Source: Pseudonocardia sp. C8 (GTDB taxonomy: Bacteria; Actinomycetota; Actinomycetes; Mycobacteriales; Pseudonocardiaceae). Taken from it: 64,000 bases of DNA. The notes beneath the pieces are model-generated. The model saw only the letters and a list, made by a program, of their open reading frames with translations, was not told where the DNA came from and did no database searches. The stretch is taken from the NCBI RefSeq assembly GCF_014267175.1, contig NZ_JACMTR010000002.1, forward strand, positions 3,621,501 to 3,685,500, in the 5' to 3' direction. The position numbers were made by a program, and so were the translations under genes. Shown here one piece after another: positions 1 through 7,819 of the stretch. Within the stretch, counting starts at the first letter, position 1, and each line of letters begins with the position of its first letter.

Positions 1-370
1 CCGCGACGACCTGCGGCGGGCGGGCCGGCCGGACGACGTCCTCGGCGGCGCGGCCCACCACGTCCCCGTAGGCGTCGAGGGCTTCGACCACGACGCCGTC
101 GGGGGCCACGCTCACGACCAGGGCGCAGCCGGCGTCACCGGCGAGGGCGTAGTACGAGCCGGCCCGCCCGCGGCCGGTGGTCCGCTCCCCGGTGTCGGCG
201 ACGAGCCCGGCCGCGCAGAGCCGGCGCACGCTCTCCGAGACCGTCGGCTTGGAGATCCCGGTCCGGGCGGCGAGCTCGGCCCGGGTGAGGCGCCGGTGCT
301 CCATGAGGGCACGCAGCACGTGCTCGTCGGTGAGCGAGCGGACCAGGTCCAGCGACGGCTTGGCGTCCAC
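1..370 (-). CDS. ROK-family (NagC/XylR-type) transcriptional regulator, C-terminal part outside the window
   Basis: The reading frame starts at a GTG (368-370) and runs off the left edge, so only about 123 N-terminal residues are present. Residues 17-57 form a MarR-like winged helix typical of ROK regulators (LTRAELAARTGISKPTVSES, then RRLCAAGLV), followed by a Gly/Arg-rich wing (TTGRGRAG) and the first strands of the ROK sugar-kinase-like domain. ROK regulators usually bind operators in their own promoter and respond to sugars or sugar phosphates. The gene is divergent from the DUF1479 gene at 459, and two similar palindromes sit in between, so control of that gene is the simplest inference. 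The ligand cannot be told because the sensor domain is cut off. Confidence 0.8.
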   Translation of the reverse strand, partial: MDAKPSLDLVRSLTDEHVLRALMEHRRLTRAELAARTGISKPTVSESVRRLCAAGLVADTGERTTGRGRAGSYYALAGDAGCALVVSVAPDGVVVEALDAYGDVVGRAAEDVVRPARPPQVVA

Positions 371-378
371 GACCGCAG

Positions 379-401
379 TTTAGTAAGGAGCCTTGCCTGA
401 A
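379..401. promoter_or_regulatory. Candidate operator 1 (imperfect palindrome)
   Basis: Left half TTTAGTAAGGA, central G, right half CCTTGCCTGAA. It resembles the second site at 427-449 (both carry AGTAAGGAG), with centres 48 bp apart, and lies 9 bp upstream of the ROK gene start. Autoregulation by the ROK protein is inferred. Confidence 0.45.
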
Positions 402-426
402 GCACGCCCGGACGGCTACCGTCGAC

Positions 427-449
427 TTCAGTAAGGAGTCCTCACCAAA
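427..449. promoter_or_regulatory. Candidate operator 2 overlapping the DUF1479 ribosome-binding site
   Basis: Left half TTCAGTAAGGA, central G, right half TCCTCACCAAA; 8 of 11 positions are complementary. The right end runs into the AAAGGAG Shine-Dalgarno sequence (447-453) of the gene starting at 459, so a bound repressor could block transcription or ribosome access. Confidence 0.45.
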
Positions 450-458
450 GGAGCCGGG

Positions 459-1745
459 ATGACCACCACCGTCGACGCCCTGCCGGCGCTCCCGCACTGG
501 GAGTCCACGCCGCCCGACCTGGCGGCGGCCACGCGCGAGATCAAGGCCGCGCTGCGCGCCCGGATCGCGGCTTCCGGGCGCACCGTGGAGGAGGTCTTCG
601 CGGTCGTCGAGCAGCGGGTCGCGGCGCGGGTCGCCGAGATCGCGGCCGAGAAGGAGCGCGGCGAGCAGGTCTGGCCGGTGATCGACTACGCCGACATCGC
701 CGCCGGCACGGTTCCCGCCGAGGCGCTGGACAAGCTCCGCCGGCGCGGCTGCCTGGTCGTGCGCGGCCACTTCCCCCGCGAGCAGGCGCTGGCCTGGGAC
801 CGCGACATCGTCGACTACGTCGAGTCCAACCGGTTCTTCGAGACCTACCGGGGCCCCGGCGACGACTTCTTCGGCAGCGTCGGCTCGACGCCGGAGATCT
901 ATCCCGTCTACTGGTCACCGGCGCAGATGCAGGCCCGCCAGAGCGATCGCACGGCCCGCGTCCAGGCGTTCCTCAACGCCCGGTGGCGCCACGAGGCCGA
1001 CGGCGTCCGCTGGTTCGACCCCGAGCGCGACTCGCTGTACCCGGACCGGATCCGCCGGCGTCCCCCGGGCGCCGACTCCGGCGGGCTGGGCACCCACCTC
1101 GACCCCGGCACGCTCGACCTGTGGATGACGCGGGCCTATCAGAAGGCGTTCCGGCACCTGTTCGACGGCACCGTCGAGCAGTACGACCCGTGGGACGCCG
1201 CCCACCGCACCGCCGGGCCGCAGTACCCCGGCAGCACCATGTGCTCGGCGTTCCGCACCTTCCAGGGCTGGACCGCGCTGTCCGACATGGACCACGACCA
1301 GGGCGTCCTGCACACGGTGCCGATCCCGGAGGCCATGGCGTACCTGATGCTGCGCCCGCTGCTCGACGACGTGCCCGACGACGACATGTGCGGGGTCACC
1401 GTCAACCAGGTCTTCCCCGCCGACGAGCGGTGGCACGCGCTCCCGCTGCAGGCCGTCACCGGCATCCCCGACGTGCAGGCCGGCGACTCCGTCTGGTGGC
1501 ACTGCGACATGATCCACGGCGTCGACCCGGTGACCGGCCAGAAGGGCTGGGGCAACGTCATGTACATCCCCGCCGCCCCCTGGTGCCCCCGCAACGAGGC
1601 CTACGCCGCGAGCGTGCGCGAGGCGTTCCGGACCGGGTCGAGCCCGGGTGACTTCCCGGCCGAGCACTACGAGCGCACCTGGCCGAACCGGTTCACCGAG
1701 GCGCAGCTCAACGCCACCGGGCGGCGGGGGCTCGGGCTCGAGTGA
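459..1745 (+). CDS. DUF1479 (YbiU-like) putative Fe(II)/2-oxoglutarate oxygenase
   Basis: This 428-aa protein matches the DUF1479/YbiU family, a double-stranded beta-helix group related to Fe(II)/2OG-dependent oxygenases. A THLD segment gives a plausible HxD metal pair (His213, Asp215), and the distal His lies in WWHCDMIHGVDP (His353, or His348). The start is an ATG preceded by AAAGGAG at good spacing. The substrate is unknown. Its position opposite a ROK regulator with paired palindromes suggests sugar- or aminosugar-responsive expression (inference). Length is normal for the family and no defect is visible. Confidence 0.85.
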   Translation: MTTTVDALPALPHWESTPPDLAAATREIKAALRARIAASGRTVEEVFAVVEQRVAARVAEIAAEKERGEQVWPVIDYADIAAGTVPAEALDKLRRRGCLVVRGHFPREQALAWDRDIVDYVESNRFFETYRGPGDDFFGSVGSTPEIYPVYWSPAQMQARQSDRTARVQAFLNARWRHEADGVRWFDPERDSLYPDRIRRRPPGADSGGLGTHLDPGTLDLWMTRAYQKAFRHLFDGTVEQYDPWDAAHRTAGPQYPGSTMCSAFRTFQGWTALSDMDHDQGVLHTVPIPEAMAYLMLRPLLDDVPDDDMCGVTVNQVFPADERWHALPLQAVTGIPDVQAGDSVWWHCDMIHGVDPVTGQKGWGNVMYIPAAPWCPRNEAYAASVREAFRTGSSPGDFPAEHYERTWPNRFTEAQLNATGRRGLGLE

Positions 1746-1781
1746 CGTCCCGGCCGCGGCAGCCGCCGGGGCGCACGGTGC

Positions 1782-2774
1782 TCACCCCCGGTTCCGCGGG
1801 CGCCCGTGCGGGTCGAGCAGGCGGCGGAGGTGCAGCGGCGTGCGGAGCACCAGCGAGCGGTCCGCGACCGTGACCTGCGGGAGGAGCTCGGTCAGGTACG
1901 ACTCGAGCTTCGGCACGTCGTCGAGCGTGCGCAGCCACGCGGCGAGCGCGATGTCGTAGCCCCCGACGGTGGAGGCGACCAGCCGGGCCTCCTGCAGCGT
2001 GGCGAGCCGGGTGACGACCGCCTCGCGTTCCCGCGCCCCCACCCGCAGGAAGAACCAGGCGTACACCGGCCATTCCGACAGCGGGCGGGCGATCTCGGTG
2101 CGCAGCACGATCCGTCCGGTGGCGAGCGCGGACGACAGCACGGCCGCGGCCCGCGTCCTCGGCACGCCGATCTCCTCGGCCAGCGCTGCCACGCTGATCC
2201 TCGGCTCGCGCATCAGGACGGCCTGGAGCGTCGCGACGAGATCGCGGCTCACCTTCACCGTCCGCGACGACGTGGGCTCCCGTTCCAGCGCGGCCACCTC
2301 GGCGGGCTCGAGGGCACGGACCCGCCAGCTGCGGGCGTCCGAGACCGCGGACGTGATGATCTGCGTGCGCAGCGCGCGGACCCGGGGCAGGGCCGGGACC
2401 CGATCCAGGACGTAGCCCGCGATCCGGTCGGGCCCCTCGCACAGCAGCGTGACGAGCAGGTCGCGGTTGCCCGCGGTCAGGTCGATGGTGAGGACCTCGG
2501 GGTCGGCGGCGATCTGCTCGGCGATGCGCATGGCGTCCGCGGGCGCGCAGTCCACCTCCAGCAGCGCGGCGTGCATGCCGGTGGCCCGGTACACCGCGAT
2601 CCACGCGTCTCCCCGCGCGCGGAGGCGTTCCCACCGGCGGGCGAGCGTGACGGGGTCCGAGCCGATGGCGCGCGCCAGCGCCGACCAGCTGGCCCGGGGC
2701 CGGATCTGCAGGGCGTGCACCAGCCGCAGGTCGTCGTCGCGCAACGGTGGCGCCGTAGGCGGCGATTCCTGCAT
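1782..2774 (-). CDS. Lrp/AsnC-family regulator, double-length form
   Basis: About 330 aa, twice the usual AsnC length, with two helix-turn-helix/effector repeats. The first HTH lies near residues 10-55 (ALQIRPRASWSALARAIGSD) and a second near residue 170 (LQAVLMREPRISVAALAEEI). The ATG at 2774 was chosen because GGGGGAG lies 6 nt upstream; the frame stays open further upstream, but that part reads as promoter DNA. It is divergent from the DUF3100/M20 pair, so it is the likely local regulator, probably sensing an amino-acid-like compound (inference). Confidence 0.85.
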   Translation of the reverse strand: MQESPPTAPPLRDDDLRLVHALQIRPRASWSALARAIGSDPVTLARRWERLRARGDAWIAVYRATGMHAALLEVDCAPADAMRIAEQIAADPEVLTIDLTAGNRDLLVTLLCEGPDRIAGYVLDRVPALPRVRALRTQIITSAVSDARSWRVRALEPAEVAALEREPTSSRTVKVSRDLVATLQAVLMREPRISVAALAEEIGVPRTRAAAVLSSALATGRIVLRTEIARPLSEWPVYAWFFLRVGAREREAVVTRLATLQEARLVASTVGGYDIALAAWLRTLDDVPKLESYLTELLPQVTVADRSLVLRTPLHLRRLLDPHGRPRNRG

Positions 2775-2887
2775 CGAACGCTCCCCCGATGTCGATTTTC
2801 CGGCGATCTGCCGGAGCAAACCGTACGTTCTCCTACCGTTCCCGCACCTCCTACCTCCCTTGTCACCGTCGCCATCGAGAGGTGCCC

Positions 2888-4228
2888 ATGTCCGAAGCGC
2901 CGTCCGCATCGCCGACCGGCACGGTCGGCCCGATCCGCTTCACGCTGCGCTCCCCGCGCCTGTGGGGCCTGATGGCGGCGTTCGCCGTCCTCGCCGCGGG
3001 CGCCCAGCTGATCGGCCCGGCGCAGATCCCGCTCGGCCCCGCCGCGGTCACCCTCCTGCCGATGGTGTGGGGCCTGGTCGGGGGGCTCGTCGTCTCCACG
3101 CAGCGCTGGCGCCCGCTCGGGCTCGACCTCCAGGCCGCCGCGTCCTCGCTCATGTGGATCGCGATCCTGCTGCTGGTCGCGCGCCTGTCGTTCGAGATCG
3201 GCCCGAACCTCGGGCTGCTCGTCGAGGCCGGGCCGGCACTGTTCCTGCAGGAGTTCGGCCACCTGTTCGGCACGATCCTGCTCGCGCTGCCGCTCGCGGT
3301 GCTGCTCAAGATGGGGCCGGCCACGATCGGGGCGACCTTCTCCATCGACCGGGAACCGGCGTTCGGGATGGTCAGCGAGAGGTACGGCCCCGACTCGCAC
3401 GAGTACCGCGGGGTCCTGTCGATGTACATCTTCGGCTCCGTGTTCGGTGCCGCGCTCGTCAGCGTCATCGCCTCGATCTGCGCCTCCCTGCAGATCTTCG
3501 ACCCGCTCGCGCTGGCCATGGGCTCGGGCGTCGGCTCCGGCTCGATGATGGCGGCCGCCGCGGCCAGCGTCGTCGACGTGCACCCCGAGCTGGAGGGGCA
3601 GGTGCTCGCCGTCGCCGCGATCTCCAACATGCTCACCGGTCTGCTCGGCGTCTACGTGGGCATGTACGTCGCGCTCCCGCTGGCCGACCGCCTCTACCAC
3701 CTGCTCAGCCGCACCCCGCGCACCGCAGCGGCCACCACCGGGACGGCGACCGGCACCGCGACCGAGCCCGCCGAGGAACGGCCCGTCACCGTGTCCATCC
3801 CGCTGTGGACGTCGGTCCCGCTGGTCCTGCTGGTCGGCCTGATCGTCTCGTTCATCGCGGCGAAGGGCTTCTCGTGGTCGATCCTGGGTGCCTACGCCGT
3901 GATCACCGCCGTGATGCTGGCCAGCATCGGCCTCTACCGGCTCACCCGCGGGAAGGTGTCGGCGATCATCGCGGTCGTGACCATCGGCGCGCTGATCACG
4001 ACCCCGCTCTCCCCGGTCGGCGAGTGGATCCACGGGCTGATGGAGACGGTCAGCTTCACCGCGATCGTCACCCCGGTCCTCACCGCCGCCGGCCTGAGCC
4101 TCGGCAAGGACCTCGTCAAGATCCGTTCCATCGGCTGGAAGATCATTCCGGTGGGGATCGTCGCGATCACCGCGTCCTACGTCCTGTCCACCCTCGTCGC
4201 CGAGCTCGTCCTCGGCCTCCTCCCCTGA
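2888..4228 (+). CDS. DUF3100 family membrane protein, putative transporter
   Basis: About 446 aa with roughly ten hydrophobic segments. It carries features typical of DUF3100: LFLQEFGHLFGTILLALPLA, a TFSIDREPAFG segment, and a small-residue helix GSGVGSGSMMAAAAAS. A cytoplasmic Ala/Thr-rich loop lies near residues 275-300. The ATG at 2888 was chosen over an in-frame ATG 99 nt upstream because GAGAGG precedes it and the longer N-terminus is Arg/Ser-rich promoter sequence. The M20 amidohydrolase starts 17 nt after its stop. By analogy with AbgT next to AbgA/AbgB, it may import the substrate that the amidohydrolase cleaves; the substrate itself is not shown. Confidence 0.85.
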   Translation: MSEAPSASPTGTVGPIRFTLRSPRLWGLMAAFAVLAAGAQLIGPAQIPLGPAAVTLLPMVWGLVGGLVVSTQRWRPLGLDLQAAASSLMWIAILLLVARLSFEIGPNLGLLVEAGPALFLQEFGHLFGTILLALPLAVLLKMGPATIGATFSIDREPAFGMVSERYGPDSHEYRGVLSMYIFGSVFGAALVSVIASICASLQIFDPLALAMGSGVGSGSMMAAAAASVVDVHPELEGQVLAVAAISNMLTGLLGVYVGMYVALPLADRLYHLLSRTPRTAAATTGTATGTATEPAEERPVTVSIPLWTSVPLVLLVGLIVSFIAAKGFSWSILGAYAVITAVMLASIGLYRLTRGKVSAIIAVVTIGALITTPLSPVGEWIHGLMETVSFTAIVTPVLTAAGLSLGKDLVKIRSIGWKIIPVGIVAITASYVLSTLVAELVLGLLP

Positions 4229-4245
4229 CCCGGAAAGGCGCCCCC

Positions 4246-5442
4246 ATGACGGCCACCACCTCACTCGGCCTCGACGACGCCGTCGCCCGCACGATCGAGG
4301 ACCGGGCCGCCCGGCTCGTCGAGATCAGCCACACGATCCACGCGACGCCCGAGCTCGCCTTCTCCGAGCACCGGGCCGCGGCCCTGCTCGCCGACGAGGC
4401 GGAGCGCGCCGGGTTCACCGTCACCCGCGGCGCCTACGGCCTGGACACCGCGTTCGAGGCCGTGCGCGGGACCGGGCCGTTCCGGGTCGTGGTGTGCGCG
4501 GAGTACGACGCGCTGCCCGAGATCGGGCACGCCTGCGGGCACAACGTGATCGCGGCTGCCGGCCTCGGCGCGGCGCTCGCGCTCGCCGAGGTCGCCGACA
4601 CCTACGGGCTCACCGTCGTGCTGCTCGGCACCCCGGCCGAGGAGCACGGCGGCGGCAAGGTGCTGCTCCTGGAACGGGGCGCCTGGGCCGGCGCCACCCT
4701 GTCGCTGATGGTGCACGGCAACGGCGGGGACGACGTGAGCTGCACGGTCTCCCAGTCGCAGGCCGTGGACCGCTTCGACGTCACGTTCACCGGTCGCGCG
4801 GCGCACGCCGCCGCCGCACCGCACAAGGCGGTCAACGCCGGGGACGCGGCGACGGTCGCGCTGGTGGCGATCGGGCTGCTCCGCCAGCAGCTCACCGACG
4901 GGGTCCGGCTGCACGCCTACGTCGCGAACGGCGGGGAGGCCACCAACATCATCCCGGCGGAGACCGTGCTGCGGGCCGAGGTGCGTGCGTTCGACAGCGA
5001 CACCCTCGACGACGCGAAGCGCCGCATGCTCGCCTGCTTCGAGGCCGGCGCGGTCGCGACGGGGTGCGAGTGGTCGCACGAACGGGCCGAGCCGCGGTAC
5101 GAGGAGCTCGTTCAGCACCCGTTCCTCGCCACGACGTGGGACGAGCAGGTGCGCGCCCTCGGTCGCGACCCGGTGACCGACCGCCCGCGCTCGGGTGGCT
5201 CCACCGACATGGGCAACGTGACGCGGGTCGTCCCCGGCATCCACCCGATGATCGCCTTCCGGGGCTCCGACGCGGTGCCGCACACGGTCGAGTTCGCCGC
5301 CGACGCCTGCGGTCCGGGTGCCGACGAGGCCGTCCTGCACGGGGCGGTCGCGATGGCGCGCACAGTGATCGCCGCCGCGAGCGGGGCGGCGCGGGACGAG
5401 TTCCTCGCGCTCGCCGCGGACCGGGCGGCCGCCGCGAGCTGA
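4246..5442 (+). CDS. M20-family amidohydrolase (AbgB/PM20D2-like)
   Basis: 398-aa M20 metallopeptidase-fold amidohydrolase. Metal-site signatures are EYDALPEIGHACGHN (Asp and His ligands) and GTPAEEHGGGK (catalytic Glu pair); the lid-domain region RAAHAAAAPHKAVNAGD and a late GSTDMGNV segment follow. This subgroup cleaves N-acyl or aryl-amide bonds of amino-acid conjugates such as p-aminobenzoyl-glutamate. The start follows GGAAAGG. The frame is open far upstream, but that stretch lies inside the DUF3100 gene in another frame. Likely co-transcribed with the DUF3100 gene under the divergent Lrp regulator. Confidence 0.88.
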   Translation: MTATTSLGLDDAVARTIEDRAARLVEISHTIHATPELAFSEHRAAALLADEAERAGFTVTRGAYGLDTAFEAVRGTGPFRVVVCAEYDALPEIGHACGHNVIAAAGLGAALALAEVADTYGLTVVLLGTPAEEHGGGKVLLLERGAWAGATLSLMVHGNGGDDVSCTVSQSQAVDRFDVTFTGRAAHAAAAPHKAVNAGDAATVALVAIGLLRQQLTDGVRLHAYVANGGEATNIIPAETVLRAEVRAFDSDTLDDAKRRMLACFEAGAVATGCEWSHERAEPRYEELVQHPFLATTWDEQVRALGRDPVTDRPRSGGSTDMGNVTRVVPGIHPMIAFRGSDAVPHTVEFAADACGPGADEAVLHGAVAMARTVIAAASGAARDEFLALAADRAAAAS

Positions 5443-5476
5443 CGGCGGCCGCGGGCCGGCCGGGTGGGCCACGGGG

Positions 5477-6217
5477 CTACTTCAGGAATCCTCCGAGGAG
5501 GCCGCCGACCCCGCTCTGCTCGCCGCTGCCGTTCCCCGCGATCGCGTTCGCCGGGACCTCCTCGGAGGCCTGCACGATGACGAACCCCTGCCCGGAGAAC
5601 GTCATCGTGTACCGCTCGCCGGTCGTGCGGCCCAGCAGCGTCCCGACGCCGAGCTGCTCGGCGCGGTGCAGCCCGACCTGCAGCCCGGCCGACCACGCGA
5701 TCGCGGCCTGCGGGTCCGCGTAGGTCGGCGCGTCGACGTTCAGGACCACCGGCGCGCCCTTCGCGGTGATGGCGAGCCGGCCCCGCCCGCGGAAGACGCA
5801 GTTGAACAGGCCGGCCCCGCCGACCGAACCGGCGCCGGACGTCATCCGGACGTCGTAGGACAGCGTCGGCTCGAAGGCCAGGACGTTCTTGCCGTTGATG
5901 GTCAGGGTGTCGTCCGGCCCCTCCAGGTCGATGACGTGGACGTCGGCCGCGGCGTCGGCGAGGAACACGTCGCCGCGCCCCTTCAGCTTCATCAGGGGCA
6001 CACCCTCGCCGGTCAGCTGCTGCTTGATGAACCGGCCGATGCCGCCCGCGCCCAGCGCCTCGAAGCGCACGTCGCCCTGGTAGGCGACCATCGACCCCTG
6101 CCGGGCCAGGACCTCGCCGTTGAGCTCGACCTTGAGCATCTTCGAGTTCTGCAGCCGCAGGCCCGGCTGCGCCGACTCCTGCTCCTGGTTCTCCGGGGCG
6201 AACAGGTTACTGCGCAT
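5477..6217 (-). CDS. AIM24 family protein
   Basis: A 246-aa protein of the AIM24 (DUF124) family, a beta-rich fold similar to TRAP-type proteins. It shows the usual strands and Gly-rich turns (ALGAGGIGRFIKQQLTGEG, then GAGLFNCVFRGRG) and ends in a Gly-rich tail. No signal peptide is present, so it is probably cytoplasmic. GGAGGAG lies just upstream of the ATG at 6217. It is convergent with the amidohydrolase gene. The biochemical role of bacterial AIM24 proteins is not established. Confidence 0.85.
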   Translation of the reverse strand: MRSNLFAPENQEQESAQPGLRLQNSKMLKVELNGEVLARQGSMVAYQGDVRFEALGAGGIGRFIKQQLTGEGVPLMKLKGRGDVFLADAAADVHVIDLEGPDDTLTINGKNVLAFEPTLSYDVRMTSGAGSVGGAGLFNCVFRGRGRLAITAKGAPVVLNVDAPTYADPQAAIAWSAGLQVGLHRAEQLGVGTLLGRTTGERYTMTFSGQGFVIVQASEEVPANAIAGNGSGEQSGVGGLLGGFLK

Positions 6218-6313
6218 CAGTGGCTCCTCCACGATCCCGGGTGCCCGCGCCGGCCGGCCGCACCCGCCGGGGGAACGACCGTCCGCGCGGCGCGGTTCCC
6301 GGGCTCCCTCCGC

Positions 6314-7060
6314 TCAGGCGTCCCGCCGGTTCGCCACCCACAGCGCCGCCGCGAGCACCGCGGCCGCGATCCCGGTGACGTAGACGAGCGCACCCCAGGG
6401 CCCGAACACCGGTCCCGCGTCGAAGATCGATCCCGGCTCGGGCCGGCCCGCGTACAGGAAGTGGTCGAGGTTGGCGAACGGCAGCCACCGGCCGATGTCG
6501 TCACCGACCCGCGGCAGCGACCCCACGACCGGTTCGGCCACCAGCACCCACCCCAGGAGCAGCAGCAACGATCCCGCGGTGCTGCGCACCAGGGTCGCCA
6601 CGGCGACCGCGAGCACCGCGGAGAGGGCGAACACCGCGAAGGCCCCGGCCACCGCGCGCCACGGCCCGGCGCCCAGCTCGGCGAGTCCGGCGCCGGGCTG
6701 CATCGACCAGGCCGTGCCGCGAGCGGCCGATGCGGTGACCAGCCCGACGACGCCGCAGGCCAGGGCCACCACCACGGTCTTGGCCAGCAGCGCGGTCGTG
6801 CGGTCCGGGACGGCGAGGAAGGTGACCCGGATCGTGCCGTGCCGGTACTCGCCGGTGATGGTGAGCGCGGCCAGCACCAGGACCACCAGCTGCCCCAGGG
6901 GCAGGAACTCGGTCCCGTCCATCTGCACCCCGGCCGTCGGGAACGCGGCGACCAGGGCGGCCACCCCGGTGACGAGCAGGACGCTCAGCGCGGCGCACCA
7001 CCAGAACGACCGGGCGGAGAGCAGCGTGCCGCGCTCGGCGGCGATCGCGTTCGTGTTCAT
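6314..7060 (-). CDS. ABC-2-type transporter permease
   Basis: 248 aa with six hydrophobic helices and the motif ITGEYRHGTIRVTFLAVPDR, characteristic of ABC-2 permeases (conserved E-Y-R...G-T-I/L in the first cytoplasmic loop). The ATG at 7060 overlaps the upstream ATPase gene by 4 bp, so the two are translationally coupled. It forms the membrane half of a small exporter; the cargo is unknown. ABC-2 pairs of this size often carry drugs, lipids or peptides. Confidence 0.88.
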   Translation of the reverse strand: MNTNAIAAERGTLLSARSFWWCAALSVLLVTGVAALVAAFPTAGVQMDGTEFLPLGQLVVLVLAALTITGEYRHGTIRVTFLAVPDRTTALLAKTVVVALACGVVGLVTASAARGTAWSMQPGAGLAELGAGPWRAVAGAFAVFALSAVLAVAVATLVRSTAGSLLLLLGWVLVAEPVVGSLPRVGDDIGRWLPFANLDHFLYAGRPEPGSIFDAGPVFGPWGALVYVTGIAAAVLAAALWVANRRDA

Positions 7061-7785
7061 GCCGCCTCCCCCGACACGTACTCCACGGCCTGGCCGGTGA
7101 GCCGCAGGTAGGTCTCCTCCAGGGAGGCACCACCCGGGCCGGCGAGGTCGGTGAGCGAGCCCTGCGCCATCAGCCGGCCCCGGCCGATCACGACCAGCTC
7201 GGTGGCGGTGAGCGTCATCTCGGCGAGCAGGTGGCTGGAGACCAGCACGGTCCGGCCCTCGGCCGCCATTCCGCGGACCAGCGTGCGGAACCACCGGACG
7301 CCCTCCGGGTCGAGGCCGTTGACCGGCTCGTCGAACAGCAGCACCGCGGGGTCACCGAGCAGGGCCGCGGCGATGCCGAGCCGCTGGCGCATCCCGAGCG
7401 AGAACGTCCGGACCGGCCGGTCCGCCACGGTCGTGAGGCCGACCGTGCCGAGCACCTCGGCCACCCGGCCCTCGGGCAGCCCGTTCGACCGGGCCAGCCG
7501 GCGCAGGTGGGCGCGCGCCGACCGCTTCGGGTGCACCCAGCCGGCGTCGAGCATCGCGCCGACCGTGCGCAGCGGGTGCTCGAGCCGGGCGTAGGGGCGG
7601 CCCGCGACGAGCGCCTCCCCGGCGTTCGGACGGGTCAGCCCCACGATCATCCGCATGGTCGTGGACTTCCCGGCACCGTTCGGCCCGAGGAACCCGGTCA
7701 CCGCGCCGGGGCGGACGGTGAACGTCAGGTCGTCGACGGCCGTCGTCGACCGGTACCGCTTGGAAAGAGCCTTCACTTCGATCAT
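7057..7785 (-). CDS. ABC transporter ATP-binding protein (drug/lipid exporter type)
   Basis: 242 aa with a complete nucleotide-binding domain: Walker A GPNGAGKST (residues 34-42), signature FSLGMRQR, Walker B VLLFDEP followed by VNGLDPEG, and a switch His in VLVSSHLL. It powers the permease whose start it overlaps by 4 bp. It most resembles ATPases of the DrrA/CcmA-like group (recognised by motif only). Confidence 0.9.
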   Translation of the reverse strand: MIEVKALSKRYRSTTAVDDLTFTVRPGAVTGFLGPNGAGKSTTMRMIVGLTRPNAGEALVAGRPYARLEHPLRTVGAMLDAGWVHPKRSARAHLRRLARSNGLPEGRVAEVLGTVGLTTVADRPVRTFSLGMRQRLGIAAALLGDPAVLLFDEPVNGLDPEGVRWFRTLVRGMAAEGRTVLVSSHLLAEMTLTATELVVIGRGRLMAQGSLTDLAGPGGASLEETYLRLTGQAVEYVSGEAA

Positions 7786-7819
7786 GTCGCGTCCTCCTCG
7801 GACGGGTTTCGGTGGGCGA

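Noticed and set aside
379..401. IdeR/DtxR iron box
   Set aside because: Shares TAAGG and CCTTG with such boxes but the half-site spacing is wrong, and a sister palindrome with the same core supports the ROK reading.
2449..5442. 997-aa open frame through two genes
   Set aside because: Only the part from 4246 has protein motifs; the rest is the DUF3100 gene read out of frame.
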